A stretch of 64,000 nucleotides of DNA, from positions 29,201 to 93,200 of the forward strand of contig CAXHTE010000091.1 in assembly GCA_964019415.1 (NCBI GenBank), written 5' to 3'. This DNA comes from Ianthella basta. Its lineage: Eukaryota > Porifera > Demospongiae > Verongiida > Ianthellidae. A program made the translations under genes and the position numbers. Numbering within the stretch: position 1 is the first letter of the stretch; each line of letters opens with the position of its first letter. Below are positions 9,439 to 22,700 of this stretch, piece after piece. The notes beneath the pieces were generated by a model. The model ran no database searches. It saw only the letters and a list, made by a program, of their open reading frames with translations, and was not told the origin of the DNA.

Positions 9439-12400
9439 TCATACTGCTAAGTCAACAGCAACTGCATCAGTGTTCTTGTTTTCCAGAACCATTTCTTCAC
9501 TCTGAGTTTCAGTCTCTGATTCCTCATCTGATGAAGTGGGGGCTCCAGCACGAAGTTCTGTTATTCTCACAAAGTTGCCCAGTCCTTCTGTTGGATCTAC
9601 TAACAGTGGTTCTACATCATCCTCTTCATTTTCCTTCCTCTTGTGGCAGCATCTCAACTTGGGACATTTCATGTAGAACTTCCTTCCAAAGAGAATGGCA
9701 GGATAGAGGAGAGGAAGGTAAATGAGGATCATCCTAACAGAGGCAAAGAATTGCTTCGCTCCTATTTGACTGTTTGCACTGGATATTTGCAGACTCAAGA
9801 CAAGAATGAGGGACATGTTCCCCAGTATGGCTGTGTCCAGATTGTTGAGTTGGGCTATGGTGTATGGCTGGAATACAACAATTAACAGCTGTAGTACCAA
9901 AGTAAGGATAAGTTGAATTCTCAGGGCATCTTCACTGCTGGGTATGAATACAGCAGCTAGCAGTTGAATAATGCGGTAAAAGAGGTAGAGTGAAGAGAAA
10001 CTCCTCAAGTGCTCTTTGTAGCAACCTTGAAAAACATTGACAAAATGGTAGATCCATCTGTCAGTGTAGACATTGCTGCAGAATGTCTGCATCCTCTGTA
10101 GCTTCCTCAATGGTGGCAGAGCTATGATGAGCCTTCCGAATAACTGAGGCACAATGGGAAGAGTGAGGAGCAGGAAGGCTGGCAGAAGGACAAACACTAG
10201 CAGTATGATAATGGCTGGTATGAAGTAGGCAATGTGTTGAATGGAGCCATAGGGCACAGATCCCTGCCACCACACAACCATCCTCTCTTCCCCATCCTCT
10301 CCTGTGATGGTCTGGTTGACTAGGATGTAGGAGGAGCTGACAAGGAAGCGAGTGAAGCCGAGAATGACAAAGGCAGGAAGTGCTCTGTCATAAGACATGC
10401 CATCAGAGTACTTTGCCTTCCATCGTCTCATTCGCCTGAGGCACTGGTCCACTCGGTGACAGCATATCCACTTCTCTGCAGACCTCTCAAGAACAATGAG
10501 TGTGATGGCCACTATCAGTGGGAAGAGTCCAATGGAGTAGTGTAACAAGAGTGTCTGTAACAGTGTGAGGTGTGAGTGTGGAATGAGACAGTATGGAGGT
10601 AGGAGCACACCAAAGAAGTCCAAGTTCCACATGCCATACAGAAATCGGTATATCTTGACAAATGCAATGTTCACTGTTCCTAATTCAGCATCACCTCTGA
10701 TACTAGAGAATGCAAGGAGTTGTGCAAACAGAAGGAAGGAGTTGAATCTTCCTGACACCAAGTCTATGTTGAACAGCATCACAATGAACATGACAACCAG
10801 CATGGGCACCCATTCACTGAGGATCCAAACAAGAAGTCCCACTGTACTGAGACCATCCTGACAACTGGTGCACACTGGTCTCATTCCGTTGAAGTTTATT
10901 GCAATACCATTGCCTTCAACACAGTTTCCACAGAGGAGGCCTTTTCGATTCGATCTTCCACAAACAGTATTTTCTACTTGTGCCATGGAGTTGTTTGTAG
11001 GAAGGGTGGTTAGTTGTGTTTGACAGTATCCTGGTGGGCACGGTGCAGTGAAAAGCTTCTGTCCATCACAGCTATGTTGGTCATTGGATGGCAGGTACCC
11101 AGCCCAATGGTCTCCCCGCAACACAGCACCAATGTTGTTTGGGTCAGTTTCATTGCAGTCGTCTACTCCCAGCAGCATTGGCATTCCACAGTGACATGTT
11201 CCCATGTCTCCAGACCCTATTCGGTATATGTAGCCAGGTGGGCAGCACTGGAGCTCAATGTTCATTACTACCAGTAAGAGACTGTTGTCAACTGACTGTA
11301 AAACGAGTTGAGCATGAGGAGCTGTATCTCCAGTTGTGTTGCTTTCATTGGTTATGGAGAGGTGGTTAGCAGAACCATGCTTTAGTGGAATGCCATGTAG
11401 AATTACTGTAAAATCAGCAGTGAACTTTGAGAAAGGGTTGAGTTGGACATCAGTTGTGGGCTTTGGTGTGTTTATTTGTACAGTGAATACTGTGTTGATG
11501 ACATTACCAAGTCTGTCATACGCATGTTTGTAGGGAAGCTGCTTCTGTTTGCCTGGAATGAACTGAATGGTTGGTGGGTTGTCAATGTCAACAGAGGTGC
11601 CATCCACATGGTCGGGACGGGAGGCAATGGGATGAAACTCTGCGTGAGTTGCGTTATCAGGTTCAGTTGCATTGCAGCTTAAATAGACTATGCCATCCTC
11701 TGTACACAAATGAAATAAGGTATATAATATTATTTTTCCAAAGGCATATCTTTCGAAACCAAAGTTATATGAAGATTGAGTCTGTAGTCCAATATAATGA
11801 TTCTTTGTTACATTTTTAAAGCAACTTTCAGGTTCGCTCAAGTAAAGTGATTTTCCTTCATGTTTTGCAGAGTTGTTTACAAATGCGATTCCAGAGTGAT
11901 CTAATGAATGTCCATGTTCACTCTGAAGGAAGCAACGAACAAGTGGTACTGCATGTAGTGGTGAATGTACATAGATGGCACCTCCTCGCTGGAATGCATG
12001 GTTATTAGAAAGTACCATCTGTGAATTACTGGAAACACGTATGTAACTTTCACCATACAAAGCAATTGCTCCTCCATGTGAAGCAACACAAAATTTAAAT
12101 TCAGTATGTGAGTCTGGTGGCAAAATGATCTCTGAATCAACTGCTAGAAGTCCTTGTGATGCAGCTCCACACATGAAATCGCCTTCAATCCTAATTCGTA
12201 CTGATAGAAGGAGAATCATGATTGTGCTGGTCTGAATTTGAAAAAATGCATTATCATGCTTTTTCAAGTCAAGAAGATTCTTGAGCACTTCATATATTTT
12301 TGAGAAATCTTGCTCTGTTAAAATTGATATTTCAGTCCTAGAATTCCAAGTACTCATTAGAAAATGTTTGAATGCTGTGTATTGAGACATGTTGCCCATG

Positions 12401-14440
12401 AAATATGTGTCATTCACAATTACACAAGTAGTTTGAATTATAGTGACCCCATGAAATAACGCTTTTCTGAATTGTGGGGATGACTGCATGGCAAATGCAT
12501 TCCCATATTGTGCCTGGTTGTTGAGGAAGTTTGTACGATTCAGTAATATTCTGTCTCTCCTGTCTTCCCTGTATGGAGAATGTTTATAAAACAATGATAA
12601 CCCTCCACCTATTCCTCCAATTGCTTTGTTAGCAAATAACAATACACCGCTCAGCTTAACTTCATTTGCTGTTGGAAGAGGAGCTCTGTGTGTCTCAAAA
12701 TATACACTGATGCCTCCACCCATTATATTATTTGAAGTGGGAAGTATTGTGTTATTTGCGATATATGAGCTATCTATCATCATTGCATTTGCTGCTGTAA
12801 AGTCTGTAAATTCGATGAACATTCCACCTCCGTCATGTGCTTTGTTGCCAACAATGAATGCAAGTAATGTGAAAACTCTGTTACCTCTGGAGGAACCTCT
12901 CAGTGAAATGGAAATTCCTCCTCCTTCCAATGCAGTGTTGTTCTCCATAATTGCTCTTAGCAACAAAAGTTTATTGTTTTGTGCATGATCCTCAAAGACT
13001 GCAAAAATACTTGCACTACCAGCAATCAAAGAATGATGATTCGCAATTGTAACTCTCTCTAACTTCACAGCATTTCCTGTGCACCGACCCTCAAAGAGCA
13101 ATAGGACTGCATACCCTTTTGCTGTTGTATATTTCACAATCGAAAGGTCTTGTACTATCACCATGTTTTTATAGGCATCTTCAGCTAAGATTAGTGATAG
13201 ACCATTCCTCAGAACATCCTGATTTCCTGTTAATGGCAAGAGACACATTATTGCTTAAATGGACTTTGTTATAACTTGACAGACCAGCAAGAGCGACAGA
13301 CAGAGCTACTACATTCTTGCCATAGCTTGCAACCACTTGTACACCAGTAACATTAACTGAGTTTTGTGACGTTTGTACCAGTATATAAATGGAATGATAC
13401 ACTTGATCCTCAGGTTGCCTTTGAATCATTTCAAGCTGTCTTCTAGCACATTCCGCCAGAACTTGAGTTCTGTTCTTTGATTGGTAGCGTTTATCCCAGC
13501 CATCAAAAACTAGTGCTCCTACCAACTGTACAGTGTTGTTATGCATGTTCTGAAACAAGCCTACATGGATTCCAGATCCTGCAACAGGGGCACTGTTGAA
13601 GACTGTTACATTGTGCAGTGAGATGTTGTTGCCACTTCCTGTTCCCAGAGCAGCGATATATATACCATTGAATTCCATTGATGGGTCATATACAGTGTGA
13701 GTGTTTGTGTTGACAACTTGTATATTATTCAAATGCACGGTGACATTTTTGATTGCTGACTGATAACTTCCTGTGATGTTGCAGATAATTCCATATCCAT
13801 GTGTTCCATTATGCAGTACAGAGACATCATACAGAGTGATCACACCATAAGTGATAATGTTTGTCAGTACTATACCTGTGCCATTTTGGCTTGTAATGAG
13901 AACAGTTACATTATGTACTGCCACATTAGTGCAGCTGGAAAAGTACAGGGTGGGGGATCTGGGGACACTGTTAGCAGGGAGCTTTGGGTCTTCTTTCTTA
14001 CCACAATCACGAAACATGATATCCTTAATCATAACATCAACAGCACCCGTTATGGCCACTGTTGCTCCATTCAGGCACTGGACTGTGGGTCGACTGGTGG
14101 CACATTCACCCTCTATTCTTAGAGCAAAAGCATTAGCGGGGAATGGTCTGTATGGGTCTACAGGATATGGCTGGAGTCCATGGGTGCCACAGGTGATTCT
14201 GATGGAAGTGCTGTTCAGAGCATTCCACAGAGCATACTGCAGTGACCTGCATGACCTGCTAGGAGGTGGCTGTGCCATCAGTGCACCTACTGGTGTGTGG
14301 TGTATGCATTGAGGACCATCCTCTCCCATGGTGTCAACCCACATGACTCTGTCACTCCTGACAACTGTCACTAGGCAACACAGCACCATCCACAGTAGGT
14401 GAGATCTTGACTGCCTTTGATGGACTTGAGGCTGCTCCAT
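9439..14440 (-). pseudogene. G2: family member broken by a single 1-bp insertion
   Basis: The N-terminal piece (13181-14440) starts MEQPQVHQ, carries the signal peptide LLWMVLCCLVTVVRS and the shared DRVMWVDT start, and covers the first part of the beta-helix. The second piece (9439-13248) continues the beta-helix, Cys-rich module, membrane region and tail ending VDLAV. They join around 13232. There G2 has 'ctgttaatggcaag' on the plus strand where G6 has 'ctgttatggcaag', one extra A, which shifts the frame after about codon 403. Everything else is intact. Possible readings are a very young pseudogene, an assembly or base-call error, or a polymorphism. Downstream Met codons could give only a protein without a signal peptide. 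The copy G8 does not reach this site within the window. Confidence 0.88.
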
Positions 14441-17179
14441 CTTCAGCCCCTACTTGAAGAATTGTCTGCTATGTATAGCTGGATGCAACACAGCACTAGA
14501 GAAGTTTGTTGCTAGTTGTGTCTAGTTGAATTCTGAAAATAAATGGTACAGAAAATTATGTATTTTTCAACTAATAATGGCAAATGCTGTTGGCAGTGCC
14601 AATCTAGCAAATGCTCTAAGGATACCACAATCAGTAATTAGCTGCATATAACGAAGACTTTTGATCTTGGTGGGTAGTTAGTTAACTTACATTGTTCTTG
14701 AGGCTGCAAATGAAGTGGATGCCTAATATATGGCTTCTAGGTAGCTTCTTGATTTTGACAAAAATGCTTTTAGAGTCTTCACTCAATCTGTGTCCACTTC
14801 CATCAATGTAGAGATGCTCTGGTTCATCCTAGATTCTGTGGTAAGAACCAGATTTATAGTAAACTCTAGCAGCCCATTGATGAGAAACAGCAACATATTG
14901 AAGGCAAACAGTGAAAGAGAAAAGGCACATATGAAACAAGTTTCTGTGTAGGAGAGCCATGTATTCCTCTGGTATACCTGCAATTATACAGTTGCCCATA
15001 CTCTGTTTAGTTGTCTGTGCTTCACAAACTGTGTGTCGTGGTGTGTAGCCAATTATCAAACATGTGCCACCAGCTGAAATTCATTTTGCTACTTCAATAC
15101 ATGCTTCATTCAACTCCCATTCGTTCAGTGTACACTTCTTTTGGCATTCAGTGCAAAGAGTGGAGTTGAAACACCACACAATACTTGTGTGACTACCGTG
15201 TGAATATGTATGCTACTGTGTCATTTAATAGCTATAATGAATGTGGTGCATGAAATTATTGTGTGCATGTGTGTGTTTGCACATTTGTATATAAGTGAGG
15301 TTGGACTAAATACTCTGCCATGTGGTGCTCTCCCATGGCAGGCTGAGTGGAGACTACACATTGCTCTTGGCTTTGTTAGCATGCCTCTTCGTAGAATCTG
15401 GAAAACATCTTTGTGAAGACAGCTGAATTATGCAGTATTATTGTGCAATGCATTATTCCCATGTTTGGCTGAAATGTAAAGAAATTTTCTAATATATGCT
15501 TATGCCAAGTCAAATACACTCCTCAACCAATGTACACTGCAACTGCTACTCACAATGTAACATGGAAATTAAGTAATAACAATTTTATTTGAAGGTGAAA
15601 TTATAACCTAGCATAGGAAAATAAAGCAACACACAATTCCTTGAATACATGAATTGCTGCTTGTAAACACATTCAGCTTCAGATCATTTAAGGAAAGCAA
15701 TAATATACTGCCAAAAAGTCTAATAAACACACCGCGCTGGTTAGGGCTTTCAGTGTCATGTTGGTTGGGGTTTTTGGATTCTAACACATGAGAAACTGCA
15801 CATAGGTACCATACAGGTAAAGGTTTGATGTGTATATGAGAACAATACCATAACTACACATTGCCCTTTATCTATAATAATTAATGCAAACTAGCTGAGA
15901 TTAGAATTATGTAGTTGATTCAATGTCTATGACACTACATACAAACTGTTATCAGAGAAATGAAGTATACGGTTGACTGTAGTGAAGACATGATTGAGTT
16001 GAGGCACTGGCTATGTATATATGCATTGCGCTTTGGTAGTGTGTACGTGTTTGTTGGAGTTGTGTGCTGCTTGGGGTAGTCAGTTTGATTCATTGAGTCA
16101 AGGTGGTTTTGAATTTGAGTCCTTTGCTAGGGTGTGATATGTAAGTATAATATTATTTGAATATTATGGTACCGTTTCAATAAATATGTGATGTTCTGTA
16201 ATTCCATTATTCCATTTTTCTGCTATTCTGAATTTTTGCCTATGATGCCAAGCCTGAACCAATTCAACACCTCACCCAGTGTGCACACAGTTAGGTGTTT
16301 ACACTGCATGTTATTGATGCACACAGAAATGCAATGTTTACTAAACAGTGCAATTTGAAAGCACAAAATGAAAGTCTGGTAAAACAATAATTATTATTGT
16401 TGTGCCATACACAATTGTGTAAACACTTTCATGGTTTAATGTAACTTTTAGGTTGATCATTTCATGAGCATTCAAATCCCAAAATGGCCAATGAACACAC
16501 CTTACTGGTTGTGTCATGTAGTAGTCACATGGTATGGCTATTGGCCCAAACGCAACCTAAAATTCATTGCATGTGTGAACTAGCTCAGTTTATACAATAA
16601 TCATATACTGTCTTTCTCATAAACGATATGTTGGATATAAAAAATTTGCAGATTGATTATAGGACCTCATGCACACCATTAACAAGAGTTGGTGGTATGT
16701 AGCTATACATTGTGGTATGCGTGACCACAGTGTACAGACATGCTTGCAAATCATGCAGTCAGTACATCTTATGACATACGTAATGTAATATAAAAAGGTA
16801 AAACTATGTAGCATAATAATGTGGAGCGGTCACTTCCATGATTTGCACAAAGCCGTGTGAGTACAATGGACCTGCCTGTCTTGCTGAATTGTCCATGCAT
16901 TCAATACTTCAACTAAACTGAACGTTAAAAGTATGTAAAGAGCGGACATCGCCTATACAATCTGATCTTTCCCTTCAATTTACATGCATATAGCAGGAGA
17001 TTTGAACTGCAATTGAAATTAGCTTATCTGAAATCTGATCCATCCTCACAATGAGAGAAATATCAAGAGATTCATCTATGTACAATTGCCACCATAATTT
17101 TTGACGTGGATGCCTAAAATTGCTGACATCATCTAGAAGTACAGAAGGTAAACTGTGAAATTGTCCTATGTATATATAC
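14441..17179. other. G2-G3 spacer, left part: no gene seen
   Basis: The first ~60 bp resemble the 5' flanks of G1 and G6. Bases of about 16600-17100 resemble spacer sequence at 27170-27760 (for example 'atagcaggag..ttga..' followed by 'tgatccatcct' or 'taatccatcct'). No credible coding frame or structured RNA was recognised. Confidence 0.45.
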
Positions 17180-18390
17180 ACATGAGGAAGAAGAGAGTGG
17201 ACAGATGTGCAGCTACCTTCAAGATTGGTATGAATGAAATCCCTTGGGTTTCCTCCTATAAGTACTTAGGATGTGCGATAGATGAATTCCTAGACTGTTC
17301 TGAGATGGTAGAGCATAGGGTGAAGCTAGGTTCACAAGCTTTGGGCGCATGGCTGCGGAGCTGCCGTGAGTCAGTTGGAGAGGTGAATGGCAGATCCTTT
17401 CTACAGTTGTTGCAGTCTTTGGTGGAATCTGTGTTAATGTATGGGGTTGAAGTTTGGGGCCGCCACCACAAGTTAGAGGGATTGAGCCAGATCCAGCTAC
17501 GAGCTTTGCACATCTTTTTTGGTGTTGGACTACGTCACCCTAAAGCATCGTTGCTGATGGAAGCAGATGCTATGCCAGTTGCTTGGTTAGCTAGGGTCAG
17601 ATGTGCTGCATTCTGGTTTAGAATACTGTCTAACCCCGTGTATGATGGCAGGATTTTGAGAGTAGCTGCAGTAGAAGCTATGGTGTGTGGAGGGTCATGG
17701 ATGATGAAACTACAGGATTGTCTTAAGTCATTTGGGTGGGATGGTGTTGGAGCTGAGGAGGTACAAGGCCTATCCAGTGCTGAAATCAAAGCTATGTTAG
17801 AAACTTGTGCAAAGAGGTCGATTGAGGATGAATGGACATGTGAGCTTAGTGCCAAACCTAAGTTGGCAACATTGTGGCTTCTAAAAGAATAGGGTAGTGA
17901 ATCACGATGCTTGGAAGTAGCTAGTAAGTCTCTGAGATGGATGGCGAGGGCTGCCGAGAGAGGAGAGAAGGTGTCAGGAGTGTCAATCAGGGAAGATTGA
18001 GGATGTGCCCCATTGGTTGTTGGAGTGTCATGCATGGGGCACAGAACGACAAGCTCTCCTGCAGTGCATGAGGCAAGTAATCAATGATTTCGATAATCTC
18101 GAGGAGGATGACAAGTTGGTCTGCGTATTGGACAGGGGGTGCAAGCACGCATCAATATTGAAAGCGATTATGAAGATGTGGAGTGCCCAATTCTATTAGC
18201 TAATGCCCCCTTTCAAGTACCTGTCCAAACTGATTGCTGTTGAACTGATTAATTGACAATACTGACATGACTATAATTATGCTTATTATGATGTTTACTT
18301 TGCTGCTTCTTTTGGCCTCACAGGGCAGTTTGGCCCTAGTGCCTGAGGGCATGTGGCATAATAATAATAATATAATAATAATATACAAGT
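17180..18390 (+). mobile_element. LINE 3' relic ending in a TAA-type microsatellite
   Basis: An open stretch up to 17892 encodes a LINE RT C-terminal region (motifs YKYLGCAID and YGVEVWG). A stop at 17890 and a frameshift near 17970 interrupt it. In the next frame, about 17980-18199, a zinc-knuckle-like block reads RRCQECQ...DVPHWLLECHAWG (C-x2-C...H-x4-C), typical of the end of LINE ORF2. The 3' UTR follows and ends in ataataataata repeats at 18357-18386, like the short 3' terminal repeats of several LINE clades. The element is unrelated to the fragment at 325-1255 and lies in the opposite orientation to the gene array. Confidence 0.85.
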
Positions 18391-19184
18391 ATTTCACTGG
18401 GAGCCTTTTGGGTGTGTTTCAGTTTTGCATACACTACCACATTGCAGTATAAAACAACCATCAACTTCCCAGTGCTGTCTGGCTGTAAGTAATAGTTAAA
18501 TGCTGACCAAGAGGTGTCTCTGAGATTTAGAGCTCGAGGCTCGAGGGCGCGAAGAGTGTTATAGATCCCAAATGATTGGGTAAGAAGCTGGCAGCGAATC
18601 AGTTTACGTACTCGTCCTTGCGTCACCACGCGTCTGCTGGAAGTAGTTAGCTACTCCGTACAATGGCGGAGAAAGCGTCGTATGATTAGGGTCTCGAGTT
18701 GGGTTGTACATCTTGCAGTGGACGTTTCCTACAGGTCGGCAGTGGATGCGGCGCGTCAGCTAAGTGTAAGCTTACTCACTGTCAGTCACATCAGCCACAT
18801 CGTTTCCCAGAGCGGTGTCTTTAATCAAAGCCTGTTCCCAGCTCGTAGCTAACCAGTTCCTATCTTGGCTCTGGTTCGTAGCCGGATTGTGGCTTTTCCC
18901 TGATTCTCGACGAAGCAAGTGAGCCGGGCGACCTGTGCATCGTATGTTGTGGCGTTAGCTACTGTTGCTTATCACAGCTGCATTTAGATTATAGCGCGAA
19001 CGCCGCACGTGCCACAGAGCAGTGCATGTTCGGCATTTAGATGCACTGCGCACAGTGCATCTCTTGGATTTAGATCCACTGGCGCCGGTCTGGTGAGATG
19101 CAAGCGCTCGTCCTATTGGCTACATGTTTGTCCGCGAAAGGCTTGCTGTGCGTCTATGTGATTTAATTTCAGTGTTTATACGCC

Positions 19185-19238
19185 CGTTACCATGGCAACG
19201 GGATCTATTATGTACTAGATCCCGTTGCCATGGTAACG
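19185..19238. repeat. Perfect 22-bp inverted repeat containing two X-box motifs
   Basis: The left arm 19185-19206 and right arm 19217-19238 are exact reverse complements around a 10-bp spacer. Weaker inverted similarity extends outward on both sides (about 19145-19184 against 19239-19285), which suggests an old foldback element. Confidence 0.95.
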
Positions 19239-19312
19239 TACGTCTAAATGATGATTCTAAATCGCAGAGAAGCATTCCAATTGCTTCACGCGTGATTATA
19301 TATCCCGTAGAC

Positions 19313-19426
19313 GTACGTGGCGGGCAGAGTGCGCGTGACGATAAATCCCATACATGTACGTGGCGGGCTGAGTGCGCGTGACGATGAATCCCATACACGT
19401 ACGTTGCGGGCAGAGTGCGCGTAAAG
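19313..19426. repeat. 43-bp tandem repeat, about 2.6 units
   Basis: Units begin with gtacgt at 19313, 19356 and 19399. Each contains gcgggc.gagtgcgcgt, and the first two end in aatcccataca. Substitutions between units are few. Confidence 0.9.
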
Positions 19427-19788
19427 TGTATAATGACGTCATCACTGCCACTTTGTATCTGCTGTGATACGAGCTTGTCGCTGCCAGTTTTTCCTTCAGT
19501 TCTCGCCGAATGGTCTCCTTACGAAGCAGGAGTAAGGGCAGACGGTGAAGGAGTGCAACGAGAAAGATTACGGGTGCGGTAAAGTTCTTTTATTGAGCTT
19601 CCGCATCGTCACCGTTGCCAATGACGCGGGCGTCGTCAAGAGGAGCTAGTGGAGAGGATTTTCATTGGATTAGTGAACAGTTTTTGGATCTATATTATTT
19701 AAATGCCGACCCAAAGACACAACCGGCACTCCAAACCTATAATGTTGTATAAAGTAACTAAGTGACAACTAAAGGGGCTGTTTTGCGT

Positions 19789-22700
19789 TCATACTGCTAA
19801 GTCAACAACAACTGCATCAGTATTCTGATTCTCTAAAACTATTTCTTCACTCTGAGTTTCAGTCTCTGATTCCTCATCTGATGAAGTGAGGACTCCAGCA
19901 CGAAGTTCTGTTATTCGCACAAAGTTGCCCAGTCCTTCTGTTGGATCAGCTAAAAGCGGTTCTTCATCATCCTCTTCATTTCCTTTCTTCTTGCAACAGC
20001 ATCTCAACTTGGGACATCTCATATACACCTTTCTTCCAAACAGTATGCCAGGATACAGGAGAGGAAGGTAAATGAGGATCATCCTTATAGAGGCAAAGAA
20101 TTGCCTTGCTCCTATTTGACTGTCTGCAACGGATATTTGCAGACTCAAGACAAGAATGAGGGATATGTTCCCCAGTATGGCTGTGTCTAAATTGTTGAGG
20201 TGGGCATTGGTGTATGGCTGGAATACAACAATTACCAACAGAAGTACCAATGTAAGAATAAGCTGAATCCGCAAGGCATCTCCACTATTGGGTATGAAGA
20301 CAGCAGCAAGAAACTGAATGATGCGATGAAAGAGGTAGAGTGAAGAGAAGCTCCTGTAACGTTCTTTGTAGCAACCTTGAAAGACATTGACAAAGTGGTA
20401 GATCCATCTGTCAGTGTAGACATTGCTGCAGAATGTCTGCATCCTCTGTAGCTTCTTCAATGGTGGCACAGCTATGATGAGCCTGCCAAACAACTGAGGC
20501 ACAATGGGAAGAGTGAGGAGCAGGAAGGCTGGCAGAAGGACAAACACTAGCAGTATGATAATGGCTGGTATGAAGTAGGCAATGTGTTGAATGGAGCCAT
20601 AGGGCACAGATCCCTGCCACCACACAACCATCCTCTCTTCCCCATCCTCTCCTGTGATGGTCTGGTTGACAATGATATAGGAGGAGCTGACAAGAAAGCG
20701 AGTGAAGCCGAGAATGATAAAGGCAGGAAGTGCTCTGTCATAAGACATGCCATCAGAGTACTTTGCCTTCCATCGTCTCATCCGTCTGAGGCACTGGTCC
20801 ACTCGGTGACAACATATCCACTTCTCTGCAGACCTCTCAAGAACAATGAGTGTGATGGCCACTATCAGTGGGAAGAGTCCAATGGAGTAGTGCACCAACA
20901 GTGTCTGTAGCAGTGTGAGGTGTGAGTGTGGAATGAGACAGTATGGAGGTAGGAGCACACCAAAGAAGTCCAAGTTCCACACACCATACAGAAATCGATA
21001 TATCTTGACAAATGCAATGTGCACTGTTCCTAATTCAGCATCACCTCTGATACTGGAGAAGGCAAGCAGTTGTGCAAACAGAAGGAAAGAGTTGAATCTC
21101 CCTGACACCATGTCCACATTGAACAGCATCACAATGAACATGACAACCAGCATGGGCACCCACTCACTGAGGATCCAGACAAGAAGTCCCACTGTGCTGA
21201 GTCCATCATGACAACTGGTGCACACTGGTCTCATTCCATTGAAGTTCACTGCAATGCTACTTCCTTCAAGGCAGTCTCCACAAAGAAGGCCTTTATGTTT
21301 TGACCCTCTACACACTGCATTTTCCAAAAGTTGTTTGGAGTTGTTCTTAGGAAGAGTTCGTTGTTGTGTTTGACAGTACCCTGGGGGGCAAAGTGCACTG
21401 AAGAATTTCTGTCCATCACAACTATGTTTGTCGTTGGATGGCAGATACCCAGCCCAGTAGTCTCCCTGCAATACAGCATCAATATTTCTTGGGTCACTTT
21501 CATTACATTCAACTATTCCCAGCACTCTAGGCATGCCACAATGACAGGAACCTTTATCTTTTGAGCTATTTTGAAGGGTGTAGCCTGGAGGACAGCACTG
21601 AAGCTCTACAAACATGGCTACTTGAAGGTATTTGTTGTCCACTGACTGCAGAACTAGCAGAGGCATAGATTCAGATGTGTTGCTTGCATTAATCCTGAAG
21701 AACATGCCATGTTGCAATGGGATACCATGCACAATGACTGTGAAATCCGCAGTGTACTTTGAGAAAGGGTTCAGTTGAACTGGTGCTGTTGCTTCTTCTG
21801 AAATAATCTGTGCAGTAAAAACTGTGTTGATGACATTTCCAAGCCTGTCATATGCATGCGCAAACGGAAGTTGTTTCTGTATCCCGGGGATGAACTGAAC
21901 AGTAATTGTTGTAAGGTGATCTGAGGCACTGTCAATATGATTTGCCTGAAACATGATCTCTTGGTGAACTGGAAAGAATTCCTCACTCACTGAGCAATTA
22001 TAGTTTAAAAATGGTTGGTCATAGCACTTTCTGGACTTTGTTTTACATTCTTCCTCATCAAAGGAGTGCAGTTGGTAAACACATATTGTTGAATCTGCCA
22101 TGGACTGTATGAAACAACTGAACTCTATATCTGCAATTATTATCTGATTCATGACATTGTTTAGGCAGCTTTGAGTGTTACTAATAAAAACTGACTTCCC
22201 CTCGTGGTTTGCCATGTTTTCCACCAGTATTATACCATTATATAATTCAGAATTACTATTTACCCTTCCTTGGTCATTCTGAAGGAAGCAATGGGAATTT
22301 GAAGATGCACTATGAGTTGAGTCTACATAAAGGGCTCCTCCACGCTGGAAGGCAAAGTTATGAATTAGGAGCATTTGTGCCAAATCTGATGATGGAAACC
22401 GTATGTAGCTTTCACCGTACAGAGCAACTCCTCCTCCATGTGTAGCTACACAGTAAAGGACTGTTACACCAGCATTTGGCTGCAAAGTCAGTTCTGAGTC
22501 AGTTGCCAAAATTCCTTGTGAAACTCCTCCACAGAAACAAGCAAACATGTCTTCAATTCTTAGCTGTATTGATACTAGGAGAACCATACTTGTGTTTGAC
22601 ATCTGTACTTGATGGATTGGGTTAATCTGCTTCATGAGCTCTGGCATATATTCAGTAACTAGTTCTTCAGTTAAATCATGCATGTAGCGCCCAAAGGCAT

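Larger units (their letters stand above)
18530..19660. promoter_or_regulatory. CpG-rich islet with paired X-box, CRE and CCAAT motifs
   Basis: CpG is rare in the rest of the window but frequent here. Visible motifs are GTTACCATGGCAAC (19186-19199) and GTTGCCATGGTAAC (19224-19237), both matching the RFX X-box consensus; TGACGTCA (19434-19441), a perfect CRE; CCAAT-type sites near 19113 and 19617; and a 9-bp-arm hairpin GATGCACTG/CAGTGCATC (19040-19061). It lies 3' of G3. It may be an unmethylated regulatory island or promoter of an unseen transcript, or a GC-rich transposon remnant. No long coding frame supports a gene. Confidence 0.4.

Noticed and set aside
18664..18690. ATG with strong Kozak context (acaATGG, MAEKASYD then stop) in the CpG islet
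   Set aside because: Only eight codons; a following splice donor is possible, but no continuing exon could be supported.
19120..19398. Overlapping open frames on both strands with similar peptides
   Set aside because: The similarity arises because the DNA is an inverted repeat; no coding evidence.
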